A stretch of DNA of 64,000 nucleotides, from contig LWRO01000012.1 in NCBI GenBank assembly GCA_001657325.1, positions 38,112-102,111 of the forward strand, read 5' to 3'. This stretch comes from Geitlerinema sp. BBD 1991-9 (GTDB taxonomy: Bacteria; Cyanobacteriota; Cyanobacteriia; Cyanobacteriales; Geitlerinemataceae). Both the position numbers and the translations under genes were made by a program. Numbering within the stretch: position 1 is the first letter of the stretch; each line of letters starts with the position of its first letter. Below the pieces are notes generated by a model that had not been told where the DNA came from, did no database searches, and saw nothing but the letters and a program-made list of their open reading frames with translations. Below are positions 1 through 12,714 of the stretch, one piece after another.

Positions 1-711
1 GATTGTCGGGGACGTACATGGCGAACTCGGCACGTTGCTCGTAGGATGCCACCGTCAGGCACGCACTTCAAGTGCATCAATGGCCCGTGCGCGAAGCGTT
101 TGGCAAAAGGTCTTTCGCTAACATTAGACGAACCAACACTCACCCGAATTGAATTCGGGAAACTTTTGGGAAAGCGGTAGAAACGCCAACTGTTGCACCT
201 CGAACGCCTCAGACTCAACGAACGGTTTCTTGCCAGAGATTCAGTCTCTTCTACAGGGGCGGCTTTCTGACTCGAGCCGATGTCGGTATGCTTCGCGGTA
301 AACGTGAAGTTTGAGGAGCGCGAGGTATCCTATCTCGATACCCGTGCGATTATTCCAAACGATCGGAAACAGATCGCGTGAGTTACGAGACATAATAGCG
401 TTTTCCAACGCTTAGGCGGTTTTTAGAATTGTTGCCGCCTCGTTAAATTTTAACATTGAGCGTGGGAAGTCCCCGCTTCAATTGCGCGATCGAGTGCGCG
501 ATCGAGTCTTTAATTGAAGCGTATTTGGGTTGAGTCACCCAAAACTCGTGAAGCAGGGATCGCTGGGGGGCAGTCGATCGAGGTCTTTCTCGAATCCCCT
601 GACTTTGCCAAAACTCCCCAGACGATACAGAAACGATCGAGGGGCGAAACTTGAGTTTCACCCCGGTTTGAATCAGACGACGTTCGGATGACGTGCTACG
701 TGTGGCGGATT
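1..711. other. No supported gene; possible degraded transposase tail
   Basis: I see no intact gene in this stretch. In frame 3 at about 145-312 the translation contains GKAVETPTVAPRTPQTQ, which resembles the tails of IS200/IS605-type TnpB proteins, but stop codons interrupt the frame on both sides and no transposon ends are evident. A 72-codon minus-strand frame at 443-661 has no recognisable features and lies just downstream of the groEL stop; I do not call it. Confidence 0.25.
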
Positions 712-3580
<2,869 letters not shown>

Positions 3581-3717
3581 CGGGGGCGCTGGCGTAACAC
3601 AATCGCGAGATTGGGATTTGAAAGTTTGAATTTGAAAGTTTGAAGTTATTGTACGGGGGATTGTACGGGGGGAAACGATCTCCCCCACAATACAATAGAC
3701 CTCCTGCACGGATCGAA

Positions 3718-3797
3718 TACCCCCCTTTAATCCCCCCGGGTCAAGGGGGAAAATTGGCTCTCTCCCTTTTCTAAGGGGAGGGTTGGGGTGGGGTTAA
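3718..3797. repeat. Intergenic palindromic C/G-run repeat
   Basis: Two adjacent inverted repeats, CCCCCCTTTAATCC with GGGTCAAGGGGG, and CTCCCTTTTCTAAGGGGAG followed by GGTTGGGGTGGGG, lie in the gap upstream of the GT2 gene. The second resembles the repeats at 56694-56750 and 58976-59030. It looks like a dispersed cyanobacterial repeat without coding capacity. Confidence 0.55.
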
Positions 3798-3874
3798 AAA
3801 TATTCAGGCAGGCGGTCTATTGTCATCGGTCTGAGTTCAGAGTTGAGATCGGTGTTGAGATCGGTTCGATCGAA

Positions 3875-5137
3875 TTACGACGATTTAGACTTGCTAGTTT
3901 CGACGGTTTTGAGGGCCGTTTGACTGCGGCTGAACCATCGAAAATACCAGGAGACGAAAAATTCTTTGACGGGAAGGAGAATTCCAGTCAGGGGATTGAT
4001 GGTTACGATAATGTTGCGTGTGTCGCTTTTCGCGAGTCGCACGATTTTTCGGGCAACGCGATCGGCGGACATAATGCCGATGGGGTTGAGGTTACTCTTA
4101 AACGGCCCGAGAATCAGTTTGCGAACGATACACGGTGCGTCTAAGCGGCGCATCGTTACTAAATCGCCCAAGGTTCGTTTGCTCAGTTCGTAGAGAGGAC
4201 TGAAAGCAGGTGAGACTTCAGCTTCGGAGGTATTGACCCAGACTTCCTTACAAACCATGTCGCGGTTGGTTTTCACGGTCTGGAGAAATTGCTCCATCAG
4301 TCGCCAACTCGAGAACGCATTGACTTCAAAGGACTGTTCGATGGCTTCGGGGGTTCGCGCTCCGTGGACGTTGATGCCGTGGTTGAGAACGAGGATGTCA
4401 ACGTTCTCGAACAGTTCGGCCAGATCGCTTTCGCGCCCGACTTGCCATTTTATGGTTTTTGTGGTATGTGATTCGCTGTTGAGATCGAGGACGATTTCTC
4501 GATCGCTGGATGTTAGAGCGATAACTTTCGCTCCCGCGAGGTGCAAGTGTTTCAACAAACCCGTTCCCAGGCTTCCAGAAGCACCTGTGACCGCGACGGT
4601 TTTACCTTTGAGAGAGAGTGCTGTTCCCATAGCTCGATCGACAAAGGTTAACGCACCACAAAAGTAAGCGTTTTGGTCGTCAAAATGGTGTCGCCAGTGA
4701 TAGGGACGATTGACGAACCAGTGAGAGGGGGGAGATGGAAACGGCCCCGGCATATGGGTTAAATCGGTTTCTTGCGCCCATTTCCAGCCCATTCCCCGAG
4801 AAATTGCTCCCAATAGAAAGCTCAGGGAATATAGGCTACCGGCGAAAGCGGCCCAATGAACGTGAGGGGAAACGGAAAAGACCAACCCCCAAAACAAAGC
4901 GCTGGCGGTTAGCATGATCAGCGATTCAGGTAAGTCGTTGCGCCATTGCGCCTGACAGTAGATGGCCTCGCTGACTGGGGTTAAATCGGGACGGAAAACA
5001 CGGTGGTGCCAGTTGTGCAGTCGTCCGAGTGGTTGCCACACGTGGGCGAGGGCGTGGTTGAGATCGCGCACGATCTCGACCCAGACGATCGAACTAGTAC
5101 CCCATACCGCAACCAGAATCCAATCGATCGAACTCAT
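3875..5137 (-). CDS. Bifunctional sterol desaturase-like / short-chain dehydrogenase
   Basis: This 420-residue protein joins two enzyme domains. Residues 1-175 are a membrane fatty-acid-hydroxylase/sterol-desaturase-like region with hydrophobic helices and histidine clusters HALAH, HNWHH and HWRHH, the type that binds a di-iron centre. Residues 178-400 are an NAD(P)-binding Rossmann domain of the SDR family with TGASGSLG, the NHGIN motif and a YELSK catalytic tyrosine-lysine pair. The fusion is known in cyanobacteria under this name; its substrate is not established. The start is the ATG at 5137. The neighbours are unrelated. Confidence 0.85.
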   Translation of the reverse strand: MSSIDWILVAVWGTSSIVWVEIVRDLNHALAHVWQPLGRLHNWHHRVFRPDLTPVSEAIYCQAQWRNDLPESLIMLTASALFWGLVFSVSPHVHWAAFAGSLYSLSFLLGAISRGMGWKWAQETDLTHMPGPFPSPPSHWFVNRPYHWRHHFDDQNAYFCGALTFVDRAMGTALSLKGKTVAVTGASGSLGTGLLKHLHLAGAKVIALTSSDREIVLDLNSESHTTKTIKWQVGRESDLAELFENVDILVLNHGINVHGARTPEAIEQSFEVNAFSSWRLMEQFLQTVKTNRDMVCKEVWVNTSEAEVSPAFSPLYELSKRTLGDLVTMRRLDAPCIVRKLILGPFKSNLNPIGIMSADRVARKIVRLAKSDTRNIIVTINPLTGILLPVKEFFVSWYFRWFSRSQTALKTVETSKSKSS

Positions 5138-5198
5138 CGCAATTTACTCGCATCTGAAACAATTGTTCGCGATCCATTATTTCGCATTTCGCCTTTTA

Positions 5199-5278
5199 CA
5201 GTTATCAATCACCAGTTATCAGTCACCAGTCACCAGTCACCAGTCACCAGTTATCAGTCACCAGTCACCAGTTATCAG
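5199..5278. repeat. Heptameric short tandem repeat (STRR)
   Basis: CAGTTATCAGTCACCAGTCACCAG-type heptamers (CAGTCAC and CAGTTAT) are repeated about ten times in the gap between the desaturase/SDR start and the 3' end of the pentapeptide-repeat gene. It is noncoding and of the same class as the repeats at 2484, 24397 and 59066. Confidence 0.9.
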
Positions 5279-5333
5279 AGCAAAGAGGTTTCAGTTAACT
5301 GGGTCTTCTCGGTTTGCCTGGTTTCTGTCCGAC

Positions 5334-7355
5334 TTACTTCATATTCTCGAGGGAAGACCAAATGGTGCGTTCTAATCGGGAGCTTTCATCGTCACCGGAA
5401 GGGAAATCGCTCGCTCGATCGTCTGCTTGAATACCATTGGCTTCGTCGAGCAATTCGCGCACAGCATCTCGATCGTCTTGCGTGAGCAGTCGATGGGTGA
5501 CAGGGAAAAATTGATATCCAACTCGTTCGTGACGCAGGATCGCTTCGACAGTTTTGACAGCTTCGTAACCGATGAAAACACCTGATTGATCGACGATCGA
5601 TTGTAGTGGATTGTCAGGATCGAGCAGTCGCTGAGCGTTTTCCTGGGATAAATCGAAAATGCCAAAGACCGCAACGCGATCGCTCAACCCGAGATTTTCA
5701 ACCGCTCGGAGTGCGAGTTGAGTGGCTGAATTCGAGCCTCCCCAAAGAATATCGATTTCGGGGTGCGATCGAAGCATTTCCTCGACTTGGCCGACTTCGG
5801 ACGGAAGAATTGCCCCGGAGGAGGCGACTTCTTCCCAAGCAACTCCCGAATCTTTCATCGCAGCGAGAAAGCCTTCGAGGTTGGGATAGTATCGATCGTA
5901 AGCAGCGGCATCGACGAGTCCGATTTTGAGAGGTCGATCGGGTCGGTGTTTTTCAGCCCACTTGACGAGATATTCGCCCGAATCGTAACCCATCTCGAAA
6001 CTGTCGGTATTGAAACAGGCAAACGTATATTGTTCGGCAATCTCTTCGTCGAAGCAAAAATCGACCGTCACGACGACGATACCGGCGTCGTAGGCTTCGC
6101 GAATGGCGTTGAGGGAGCCAACCGGATCTTCTGGGACGAGAACGATGGCATCGATATCTCGCTCGATGAGGTTGCGAATCGTTTGGGCTTCGTTTTCAAC
6201 ACCGGTGTCTGAGAAAACACTCCAAATTTCGAGTCGTCGGTTCGCCGCCCGCCGCATTCCGAGTTCGTAAGCCTGAAAAATACTGGTATCGCTTTGGGGT
6301 TTAATTAAACTGACATTCAATCGAGGCAGTCGATCGACTGCAATCTGATGTTCCCAGTGGGGCTGGAGGATCGCTTGTTGCCAGTTAACGGCTCGCTCGA
6401 TCTGATAGACGGATTCCAAGATCGCGCCGAACAGGTTCGTCCCTTGAAGGTTCGCACCGACGAATCTCGCACCGCGTTCGAGGCTTGCAAATTTGAAGAA
6501 GCTATTCTGTAAGTCCGCTTTGTAAAGGATTGCTCGATCGAGATCTGCTCGGTTAAAGTTTGCGGATTTAGCATCGACACGAGAAAGGTTTGCCCCTTGT
6601 AAATCCGACCACAATGCTTTCGCTTCAACGAGATTGGCTTCGGATAAATCTACATTTTGGAGGTGAGCGCCAGACAATACAGCCCCTTGCAAGTTCGCTC
6701 CTTGTAGGTTTGCTCCTTGCAAGTTCGCTCCCCATAAATTAGCCCCTTGCAAGTTTGCTTCTTGCAAATTTGCCCCTTTCAGATTTGTTTTGACTAAAGT
6801 TGCTCCTTGTAGATTGCTGTTTTGTAAGTTGACTTGTTGGAGATTTGCCTTTGATAAATTGGCTCCTGCCAAATTGGAGTGAGATAAATCCATACCCTGG
6901 ATTTTTTGGGGATCGAAGGGTTTGAGTAGTTGCACGAGTCGACTTTCAAAGGTATAGCAACGATCGAGCGAGATCTCTGTTAAATGGGCGTTTGGAGCTT
7001 CCAGTCCGGGATTGCTCGCACAGAATTCGTTGAGAGATTGAAGGGCGTCGATACGCCCTTGACTGTAGGCTTGTCCGACTCGAGCGTAAATCGTGTTTCG
7101 TGCGTTGGAAATGGTTTGTTGTCGTCGTTGGGGAATGGTGACGATATATGAAACGAGCGCAAAAAGCAATGCTGCTTCGCTCAAGGTCGCAGTGAGTTTG
7201 AGGAGAGAGATACCTTGCAGCCAATTTACGAAGTCAGCGACTTTCGCATTCAAGATGGAAAGAGACTTAATGAGGGTCGTTTCAGTCGTTTGAGGCTTTA
7301 TTTCCGGCTCCTCTTCAGTGATTTGACTTTCGTCAAACAATTTTCGATCGGACAT
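5334..7355 (-). CDS. Pentapeptide-repeat protein fused to a type 1 periplasmic-binding domain
   Basis: This 673-residue protein has three parts. A cytoplasmic N-terminus is followed by a hydrophobic helix near residues 58-73 (ALLFALVSYIVTI). Then come about thirty A(N/D)LXX pentapeptide repeats at roughly 150-310, which form a right-handed beta helix. Residues 345-640 look like a sugar-binding PBP type 1 domain of the Peripl_BP_4 kind, with AIVLVPEDPVGS, VVTVDFCFDEE and GYDSGEYLVKW. Such domains bind a small ligand and usually feed ABC transporters or sensors. No transporter genes are adjacent, so a membrane-anchored sensor or scaffold is possible. The combination is unusual. The next gene upstream also encodes a solute-binding protein, of another class. 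Confidence 0.75.
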   Translation of the reverse strand: MSDRKLFDESQITEEEPEIKPQTTETTLIKSLSILNAKVADFVNWLQGISLLKLTATLSEAALLFALVSYIVTIPQRRQQTISNARNTIYARVGQAYSQGRIDALQSLNEFCASNPGLEAPNAHLTEISLDRCYTFESRLVQLLKPFDPQKIQGMDLSHSNLAGANLSKANLQQVNLQNSNLQGATLVKTNLKGANLQEANLQGANLWGANLQGANLQGANLQGAVLSGAHLQNVDLSEANLVEAKALWSDLQGANLSRVDAKSANFNRADLDRAILYKADLQNSFFKFASLERGARFVGANLQGTNLFGAILESVYQIERAVNWQQAILQPHWEHQIAVDRLPRLNVSLIKPQSDTSIFQAYELGMRRAANRRLEIWSVFSDTGVENEAQTIRNLIERDIDAIVLVPEDPVGSLNAIREAYDAGIVVVTVDFCFDEEIAEQYTFACFNTDSFEMGYDSGEYLVKWAEKHRPDRPLKIGLVDAAAYDRYYPNLEGFLAAMKDSGVAWEEVASSGAILPSEVGQVEEMLRSHPEIDILWGGSNSATQLALRAVENLGLSDRVAVFGIFDLSQENAQRLLDPDNPLQSIVDQSGVFIGYEAVKTVEAILRHERVGYQFFPVTHRLLTQDDRDAVRELLDEANGIQADDRASDFPSGDDESSRLERTIWSSLENMK

Positions 7356-7409
7356 GGTCGAATAGTTTAGAAAGGATCGATCGGTTTGGGGGAAATAGAA
7401 TTCAATTCG

Positions 7410-8708
7410 TTAGGGTAACAGGGTTTTTAAGGTTTCTGCGTTGAGTTCGCGAAAGCCTTCAGGCGTCAAGTAGCTGACCACGACGAGATCGGAACCTTGG
7501 TTGTCGTCGGTCAGATTGATTTCAATACCACCGAGGTCGAAGCGAGAGGTGGCGACTTGTTTCATAAAGTTTTCTCGGGTTAGTTCGCCGGGAACGTCGT
7601 TTAGAATTTTGAGAGTCATGCGACCGACGATGTAGCCTTCGAGGGCAACGTACCCGAATTCTTCGCCCAAAGCTTCTTCCGCCTCTCGAACGATGGGAAG
7701 ATCGGAATTGAGCAGTGGAACCACTTGCGTCATGACGATTCGATCGGTGACGCCGTATTCTTCGAGGTTGAGGCGGTATTCGTCTGCTCCAGTAAAGGAT
7801 AAGGCAGAGATAAGCCAAGTTTCACCTTCGTTGCGAGCGTGTTGGACGAAGCGAGCGATGTTGCTATACGCGCCCCCCGTCATGACAAATTTACAGCGTT
7901 TTCTCGTGCTCTTTTCCCAGGCTTTTAGAGAGTCGTAGCCGGGTTGAAAGTCTGGGGTGTTGCGCTGGTAAACGCCGACGGGGCCGAGATTGTTTCTCTG
8001 GGGGGGATTTCCAGCTGTGTTGATAATTCGATCGTAGGTATCGAGTAATTCGGGGGAAGCTCCGACTTGCTCTAGAATCGTTTTCAATCCGGCTAACCCT
8101 GCCATGCCGTAGCTGTCGTTTTGGACGTAAGCACAAATGTCGTCGGGAGTTAGTCCGGCTTCAAGGGCAAGCCGGACTGTCGCCTCGATTTCTTGGGCAT
8201 AACTCGCACGGTAGTTGACGATCGGTTGAGCGGGAGAGGCATTTTCGCGCAGCAAACCCGCTCCAGTGAAGAAACCGACAGCGGGAACGCCCTTTTCAGC
8301 CAATCGGGGCAAAGTCACTTTTGCCGTGGGTGTGCCGACGTTGCCAATAGTGATAAAGATACCCTCTTCGAGTGCCATTTGCATGGCAAGTTGAGCAGTC
8401 GGGGGTTCGTAGAAGTCGTTTTGAAAGGATACTCGAACGCGCCGACCTCGAACTTTCTCGCCGTCGAGGGCAGCTTCGAGTCCAGCTTTCATGTAATTGC
8501 CCAGGGCTTCTTCTTGACCTTCAAGGGGCAACACAGAGCCTAAATAGATCGCTCGCCTTGTGATTCCTTCGTTTGTGGCCCGATCTGAGCTTTTTTGGCA
8601 GGCACCGAGCCACAGCGAGATGAGAATGAGGCTCGATCGAAGGGAGAAAGATAGTATCGATCGAGCAACGCGAATCGTTTGGGAAAGATTGACGAAGCGA
8701 GATAACAT
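7410..8708 (-). CDS. ABC transporter substrate-binding lipoprotein (Leu/Ile/Val-type)
   Basis: This is a 432-residue periplasmic ligand-binding protein of the Peripl_BP_6 (branched-chain amino acid/amide) type. The N-terminus has a hydrophobic signal ending in a lipobox, LGAC, near residue 37, so the mature protein should be a lipoprotein. The motifs GSVLPLEGQEEALGNYMKAGLEAAL near residue 57 and VGFFTGAGLLRENAS near 145 fit the fold. No permease or ATPase genes lie next to it. The ligand cannot be predicted. It is followed 54 bp downstream by the pentapeptide/PBP gene on the same strand, which may share its transcript. Confidence 0.85.
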   Translation of the reverse strand: MLSRFVNLSQTIRVARSILSFSLRSSLILISLWLGACQKSSDRATNEGITRRAIYLGSVLPLEGQEEALGNYMKAGLEAALDGEKVRGRRVRVSFQNDFYEPPTAQLAMQMALEEGIFITIGNVGTPTAKVTLPRLAEKGVPAVGFFTGAGLLRENASPAQPIVNYRASYAQEIEATVRLALEAGLTPDDICAYVQNDSYGMAGLAGLKTILEQVGASPELLDTYDRIINTAGNPPQRNNLGPVGVYQRNTPDFQPGYDSLKAWEKSTRKRCKFVMTGGAYSNIARFVQHARNEGETWLISALSFTGADEYRLNLEEYGVTDRIVMTQVVPLLNSDLPIVREAEEALGEEFGYVALEGYIVGRMTLKILNDVPGELTRENFMKQVATSRFDLGGIEINLTDDNQGSDLVVVSYLTPEGFRELNAETLKTLLP

Positions 8709-8725
8709 GCCTCGATGCCGTTCGC

Positions 8726-9313
8726 TTAACTACTCTGAGCGTTTGGAGACAATTGCAGGGTAGCACTGGTGGTTTTCTGGTTTTGCTCGTCTCCCGCCCA
8801 AGCGCGATAATCAGCGATGAGATGTTTGGTTAGACGCTGTTTGATGGTGTGTAGCACGCTGTTGAGTAGGGTGTTGCCCGTTCCGTCGATAATGGGTTGT
8901 GGGGTCAACCACAGTGCTGGCGGGATTTCGACTTTCACTTCTAGGTCGGCACGTCCGTAAAGGATGGTTTTGCCGTTTGCGGTACGCGGTTCGAGTTTGC
9001 CAGCGAGATTGAGGGAAAAGCGCTGGTTGATGTATTCGATTCCGCGAATTTCGCAGCGATTCGATCGAAGGCGAATGGTTCCGTTCGGTTCCGCCCACAC
9101 TCGCATATCGACGATCGGCTGGACGCTCAGCATCAGAAAGTTGAGAGGGCGCATTTTTAAGCGAAAGCAATCCTGGCTTAATTGCTCGGTGCGCGTTGGA
9201 TCGACTAGAGCCTTGACAAGCCGTTGCGGTTGGCGCAGGTAGTGCTGAATGGGAACGGGTTGTTCGGGAACGGGGATTGCGACGGGCAGCGATGCAAAAA
9301 AGCGCCTATACAT
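8726..9313 (-). CDS. DUF1997 family protein
   Basis: This 195-residue protein matches the cyanobacterial and plastid DUF1997 family as I remember it; the function is unknown. The sequence begins MYRRFFASLPVAIPV and contains FRLKMRPLNFLMLSVQPIVDMRVW, a typical lipid-binding (START/SRPBCC-like) beta pattern, and LYGRADLEVKVEIPPALWLTP. I chose the ATG at 9313 because GAGGAAG lies just upstream; a GTG at 9331 is also in frame. It ends 17 bp before the start of the lipoprotein gene on the same strand, so the two may be cotranscribed. Confidence 0.8.
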   Translation of the reverse strand: MYRRFFASLPVAIPVPEQPVPIQHYLRQPQRLVKALVDPTRTEQLSQDCFRLKMRPLNFLMLSVQPIVDMRVWAEPNGTIRLRSNRCEIRGIEYINQRFSLNLAGKLEPRTANGKTILYGRADLEVKVEIPPALWLTPQPIIDGTGNTLLNSVLHTIKQRLTKHLIADYRAWAGDEQNQKTTSATLQLSPNAQSS

Positions 9314-9641
9314 GAACTTCCTCAAAATCACAACGATTTGAAATGTTTCTTAATAAAATTATAGGATTGTTTAAAAAAAATCGCCGATTCCCAGAAGATC
9401 CGTGTCAGAGCTAAAAACGTCTAACGCTTGACTTCCAAAGCATTTGGGCGATATCTCAGTGTTTTCCGATCCTACTCTACGATCGAGATAAATTTATACA
9501 AACTTAATATTTTGTTGGACGAAATTCTCGCGATCGTTCGCTTGCGATCGGTCAGGACAACAGGATAAAAGGGAAAACGTCAAGGCATGAGTACGGTTGC
9601 AACGTGAAGATTGCTGGGAAAACTCGAGATCGATCGAGATT
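9314..9641. other. Gap without gene
   Basis: AT-rich sequence upstream of the DUF1997 gene and downstream of the GNAT gene. I see no coding frame, strong hairpin or named repeat. Confidence 0.6.
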
Positions 9642-10361
9642 TTAGCTCGATTGGAGTTCCCGAGCATACGCGATGCGATAGCCGAGAGCGTGACGTTCGA
9701 TGGCGTACCCCACCCAACCGCGATCGAGTCGTGCGCGTTGGGTCGCGAGATCGCAATGTTCGACTCGTTCGACTTCACCGACGGCTAACGGCTGCATCTG
9801 AGACTCGGTTTTGAGGATAAATCGATCGAATTTTCCATGAACTTGGATTAAGTCGTAAATTCTAAAGTTCAGGCGCAGGAAAATACTCAAACTGGGATAG
9901 TTGAATGGAGAAACCGTAGCCCAAACCCGATCTTTTCCCAGTTGTGCGAGATGTTGGAGATTGATTTGGGTTAAGCGAGAACCGAATTGCTGTCCGCGAT
10001 AGGGAGGTAAAACAACCACTCCGGTGAGTCTTGCATCTCGATCGATCTCTTGTGGCGGAATCGGGAGACACTCGAGAAGATACAAGGTGGCGCTGGAAGG
10101 ATATCCCGTTAAACGAATTCCGGCGAGTTCGTTTTGGCAAAACAACCCTAAGCTAATGTTTTGGGAAAGAATTTGTTCGATTTGAGATGAAGGGCGACGA
10201 TCGAGAAATCGAACGCCATACGTTTCGCTGGCAAATTGTCGAATTTTTAAAACCGGGATTAAATCTCGGGATGAGAGGCGACGAATTTCATAGGGCAATT
10301 CTTCTACGTCTCGATCGTTACGCCTTTTCAGGATGCCTGATTCGACGACAACATCGTTCAT
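9642..10361 (-). CDS. GNAT family N-acetyltransferase
   Basis: This 239-residue protein has the acetyl-CoA-binding motif A of the GNAT fold: LTGVVVLPPYRGQQFGSRL near residue 112, with the RGQQFG pyrophosphate-binding loop, followed by LGKDRVWATVSPFN and FLRLNFRIY motif B. GNAT enzymes transfer an acetyl group from acetyl-CoA to an amine; the acceptor is not predictable here. The N-terminal 30 residues precede the domain. It is a single gene with gaps on both sides. Confidence 0.85.
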   Translation of the reverse strand: MNDVVVESGILKRRNDRDVEELPYEIRRLSSRDLIPVLKIRQFASETYGVRFLDRRPSSQIEQILSQNISLGLFCQNELAGIRLTGYPSSATLYLLECLPIPPQEIDRDARLTGVVVLPPYRGQQFGSRLTQINLQHLAQLGKDRVWATVSPFNYPSLSIFLRLNFRIYDLIQVHGKFDRFILKTESQMQPLAVGEVERVEHCDLATQRARLDRGWVGYAIERHALGYRIAYARELQSS

Positions 10362-10906
10362 TTTTCTAAATATCCTTCGATCTCTGGGGTGGAAACCTCA
10401 AAACAGAACTGTTACATCGCGATTGCAAACGATGACAGTTGATTTCCTATCTTAGCTTTGTTAGATCTCGTTCGATTAATGATAAACAAAACAAATCAAT
10501 TCGTTTTGTTGGTCTCGTTTAAAAAATATGATATGATAAAGGATTTGGCGAAATTTAAAAATTAAGATCGCTAAAAGTTAACCTCAGAGTTTCAATGTTG
10601 TCGATTGAAGAGGTTTAGATCCTGCGTATCTGTTCTCGATCGAGAAAACGCTTAGAAATTCGTATCGTTAAAGTTTGACGCAGGAAAGAAAGTTTTTGTG
10701 AACCATCGATCGATCTGTACGAACTCAGCTTTCGGGGCAAGCGATTCCGGACAACACGCGAACGAGACCTTCAAAGATAGAACCGAGCCATCGGGGCGAT
10801 TTTCACACTCCCACACGTGTCTCGTTCCCACCAACGATCGGCGCAAAGACAAGCTCGATAAGCTCGATCGACTAGAGCGTCGGTACAGAAGTAATGGTAG
10901 TAATGG

Positions 10907-10973
10907 TAGGGTGTGTTACGCGGATGAAAAATGGCTTTGAAATCCAGTTAATGAGATTTTCGCGAACGCACCC
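10907..10973. repeat. Dispersed palindromic repeat, family A, copy 1
   Basis: The element begins GGTGTGTTACGCGG and ends TTTTCGCGAACGCACC, with about 70 bp in total and complementary ends. Related copies lie at 35270, 44605, 56621 and 58889. The surrounding gap, 10362-11061, otherwise shows no convincing gene. Confidence 0.75.
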
Positions 10974-11013
10974 AGCACTTTTGTGCCGCTGCTCTAGAGA
11001 ATCATTGAGATGG

Positions 11014-11048
11014 TGAGACGAGAGGTTGCGATCCTCGCGTCTCACCGA
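11014..11048 (-). terminator. Hairpin downstream of the SLH gene
   Basis: GGTGAGACG pairs with CGTCTCACC, with inner pairing of GAGG and CCTC. The hairpin lies 14 bp past the SLH gene stop. No clear T run follows on the minus strand, so termination is inferred from position. Confidence 0.5.
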
Positions 11049-11061
11049 CATAACCCAACAC

Positions 11062-12480
11062 CTAACGAACGCCGTAATAATCCAGTGCGTAGCGAATTGC
11101 CGCCAAACGCCGCGCTTGATCGTAACGCAGCCACGCCCAGTTATTGGAGAAGCCCGACGCTTCTAAGCGCCCCGTTGCCGGGTTGATATAACTGTAAGCT
11201 CGCGCCTCCAAGATCGCTTCCATGCCTGTAAAACCACGAGCCTTGAGCTGTTGCAGGTTCGCGAGATAGTGTTGAGCTGCCAGCGGTGCTTGGTTGGCCA
11301 AATCGATTCCGGCGACTAATTCCACCACCGACAGATTCATCCTGTTGGCTTGGGCGTAATCCTGTAGGGCTGCCGTAAAGAGCATCAGACGCTGAATTTG
11401 CAGAAAATCTGCTTCTTCCGGCGTGCGCGCACCGTGCTGGAAACTGAACGTTCCCATGTTGTGCTTTCCGTTCCCCGGATCGGTGTGTCCCCAGTAGGCT
11501 GATGTTTTGCCACCATCTGCGGTACGAGTTCCTTCTGCCATTCCCAGAGCGATAACCCCTGGAGAATCAGGACTCGCGAACAGTTGTGCCATCAATTCAG
11601 ATGTGGCGACGGGAGAATCGATCGGCTGCGCGTTCGGATCGCGCTCGATTTGCGCGTCCCCGATCGATCCCTTGACATCGATCGCGATCGGGGCAAGTCC
11701 ACCCCCTTTAACCATCGATTTGTACAACAGCACCGCCGCATCTGCCCGCGTCACCGCAAAATTCGGATACAGAGTGGGATTTTCAGTATCGGGGACGACG
11801 ATCTCGTGGACGATGGACGTTAAAACGCGCTCTCGGGCCACTTCCGGTACTCGATCGAGATCGCGCAAATTCAACGTTGCTTTTTCTTTCTGTTCCGGAG
11901 TCAGCGACAGTTCTAAATTCTCGACCAACGCCACGACCGCTTCCAGGCGAGATACGACGGGTTGCCGTTTCACCGCTTCGCTTTCTGCTTTTCCGAGCAG
12001 CGTTTTACCAAACTGCTCCAAGCGAACCGACGATTTTTCGTCCTTGGCCGCTTCGATGTCTTCCGTGGGGCGCGGATTGTTTTGCGCCCGAAGCACCAGG
12101 CTGTTTTCTAACCAACCCCGAAACTCTGATTCTGTTAGGGGAGCATCGGGATTGAACTGACTATCTTCGGGGGCAGAGAAAATACCTTGTCTTGCCAGCG
12201 CTTCGATATAAGGTCGTTCCCAGCGGTCGTTCAAGTCCGCGAACTCAACGCTTTCTTGAAGTTCGGGAATCTCGATATTGTTACCCAGAACGGGGACTGG
12301 GCCGTCGCTCGACTCGGGGGCGCAGACGAAAATGCTATCCGCACGTCCGGTGTGCGCCGGGGTCAACTCGACAACCTGGCAATTGTCGGGCAGTTGAATC
12401 GCAACTTCAGGCATTTGTGCAGGTGTCACCTGGGGCGACGTTGCGGCAAAAGCCAGTAGTGCAAAGGGGGAAAGACTCAT
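11062..12480 (-). CDS. S-layer homology (SLH) domain-containing protein
   Basis: This 472-residue protein is probably exported: it starts with a short hydrophobic signal, MSLSPFALLAFAATSPQVTPA. Residues about 80-130 are an SLH module (FADLNDRWERPYIEALA, NPDAPLTESEFRGWL). A second partial module near 215-275 includes NFAVTRADAAVLLYKSMV. SLH modules bind secondary cell-wall polymer or peptidoglycan. The C-terminal 170 residues, with YWGHTDPGNGKHNMGTFSFQ and FSNNWAWLRYDQARRL, belong to no family I can name. A structural or peptidoglycan-associated role at the cell envelope is inferred. Confidence 0.7.
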   Translation of the reverse strand: MSLSPFALLAFAATSPQVTPAQMPEVAIQLPDNCQVVELTPAHTGRADSIFVCAPESSDGPVPVLGNNIEIPELQESVEFADLNDRWERPYIEALARQGIFSAPEDSQFNPDAPLTESEFRGWLENSLVLRAQNNPRPTEDIEAAKDEKSSVRLEQFGKTLLGKAESEAVKRQPVVSRLEAVVALVENLELSLTPEQKEKATLNLRDLDRVPEVARERVLTSIVHEIVVPDTENPTLYPNFAVTRADAAVLLYKSMVKGGGLAPIAIDVKGSIGDAQIERDPNAQPIDSPVATSELMAQLFASPDSPGVIALGMAEGTRTADGGKTSAYWGHTDPGNGKHNMGTFSFQHGARTPEEADFLQIQRLMLFTAALQDYAQANRMNLSVVELVAGIDLANQAPLAAQHYLANLQQLKARGFTGMEAILEARAYSYINPATGRLEASGFSNNWAWLRYDQARRLAAIRYALDYYGVR

Positions 12481-12714
12481 ACCTCAGCGATCCTTACGTT
12501 GGATATCGGTTTATTTTATCACTCTTCAGTAATATAGATCGGGTGTCGGGATGAGGAACACACCGATCGAAACTCGAAGAGTCAGTCGCGTTTCTCGATC
12601 GACGATTAAACTAGAAGTACCTGACCGATGGCAACCTGATGACAGTTCCCGAATTCACGGTCTAGAGTACACCAACCGCACGATCTTGTTTTGGGAGGCG
12701 ACACCTAAGTCAAC

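Noticed and set aside
1..440. TnpB-like tail as a real mobile element
   Set aside because: Only a short, stop-interrupted similarity to a TnpB C-terminus is visible, without ends or active site; too weak to call.
10652..10940. Two short overlapping frames in the gap before the SLH gene
   Set aside because: No ribosome-binding site, no family resemblance, and overlap on opposite strands in a repeat-bearing gap.
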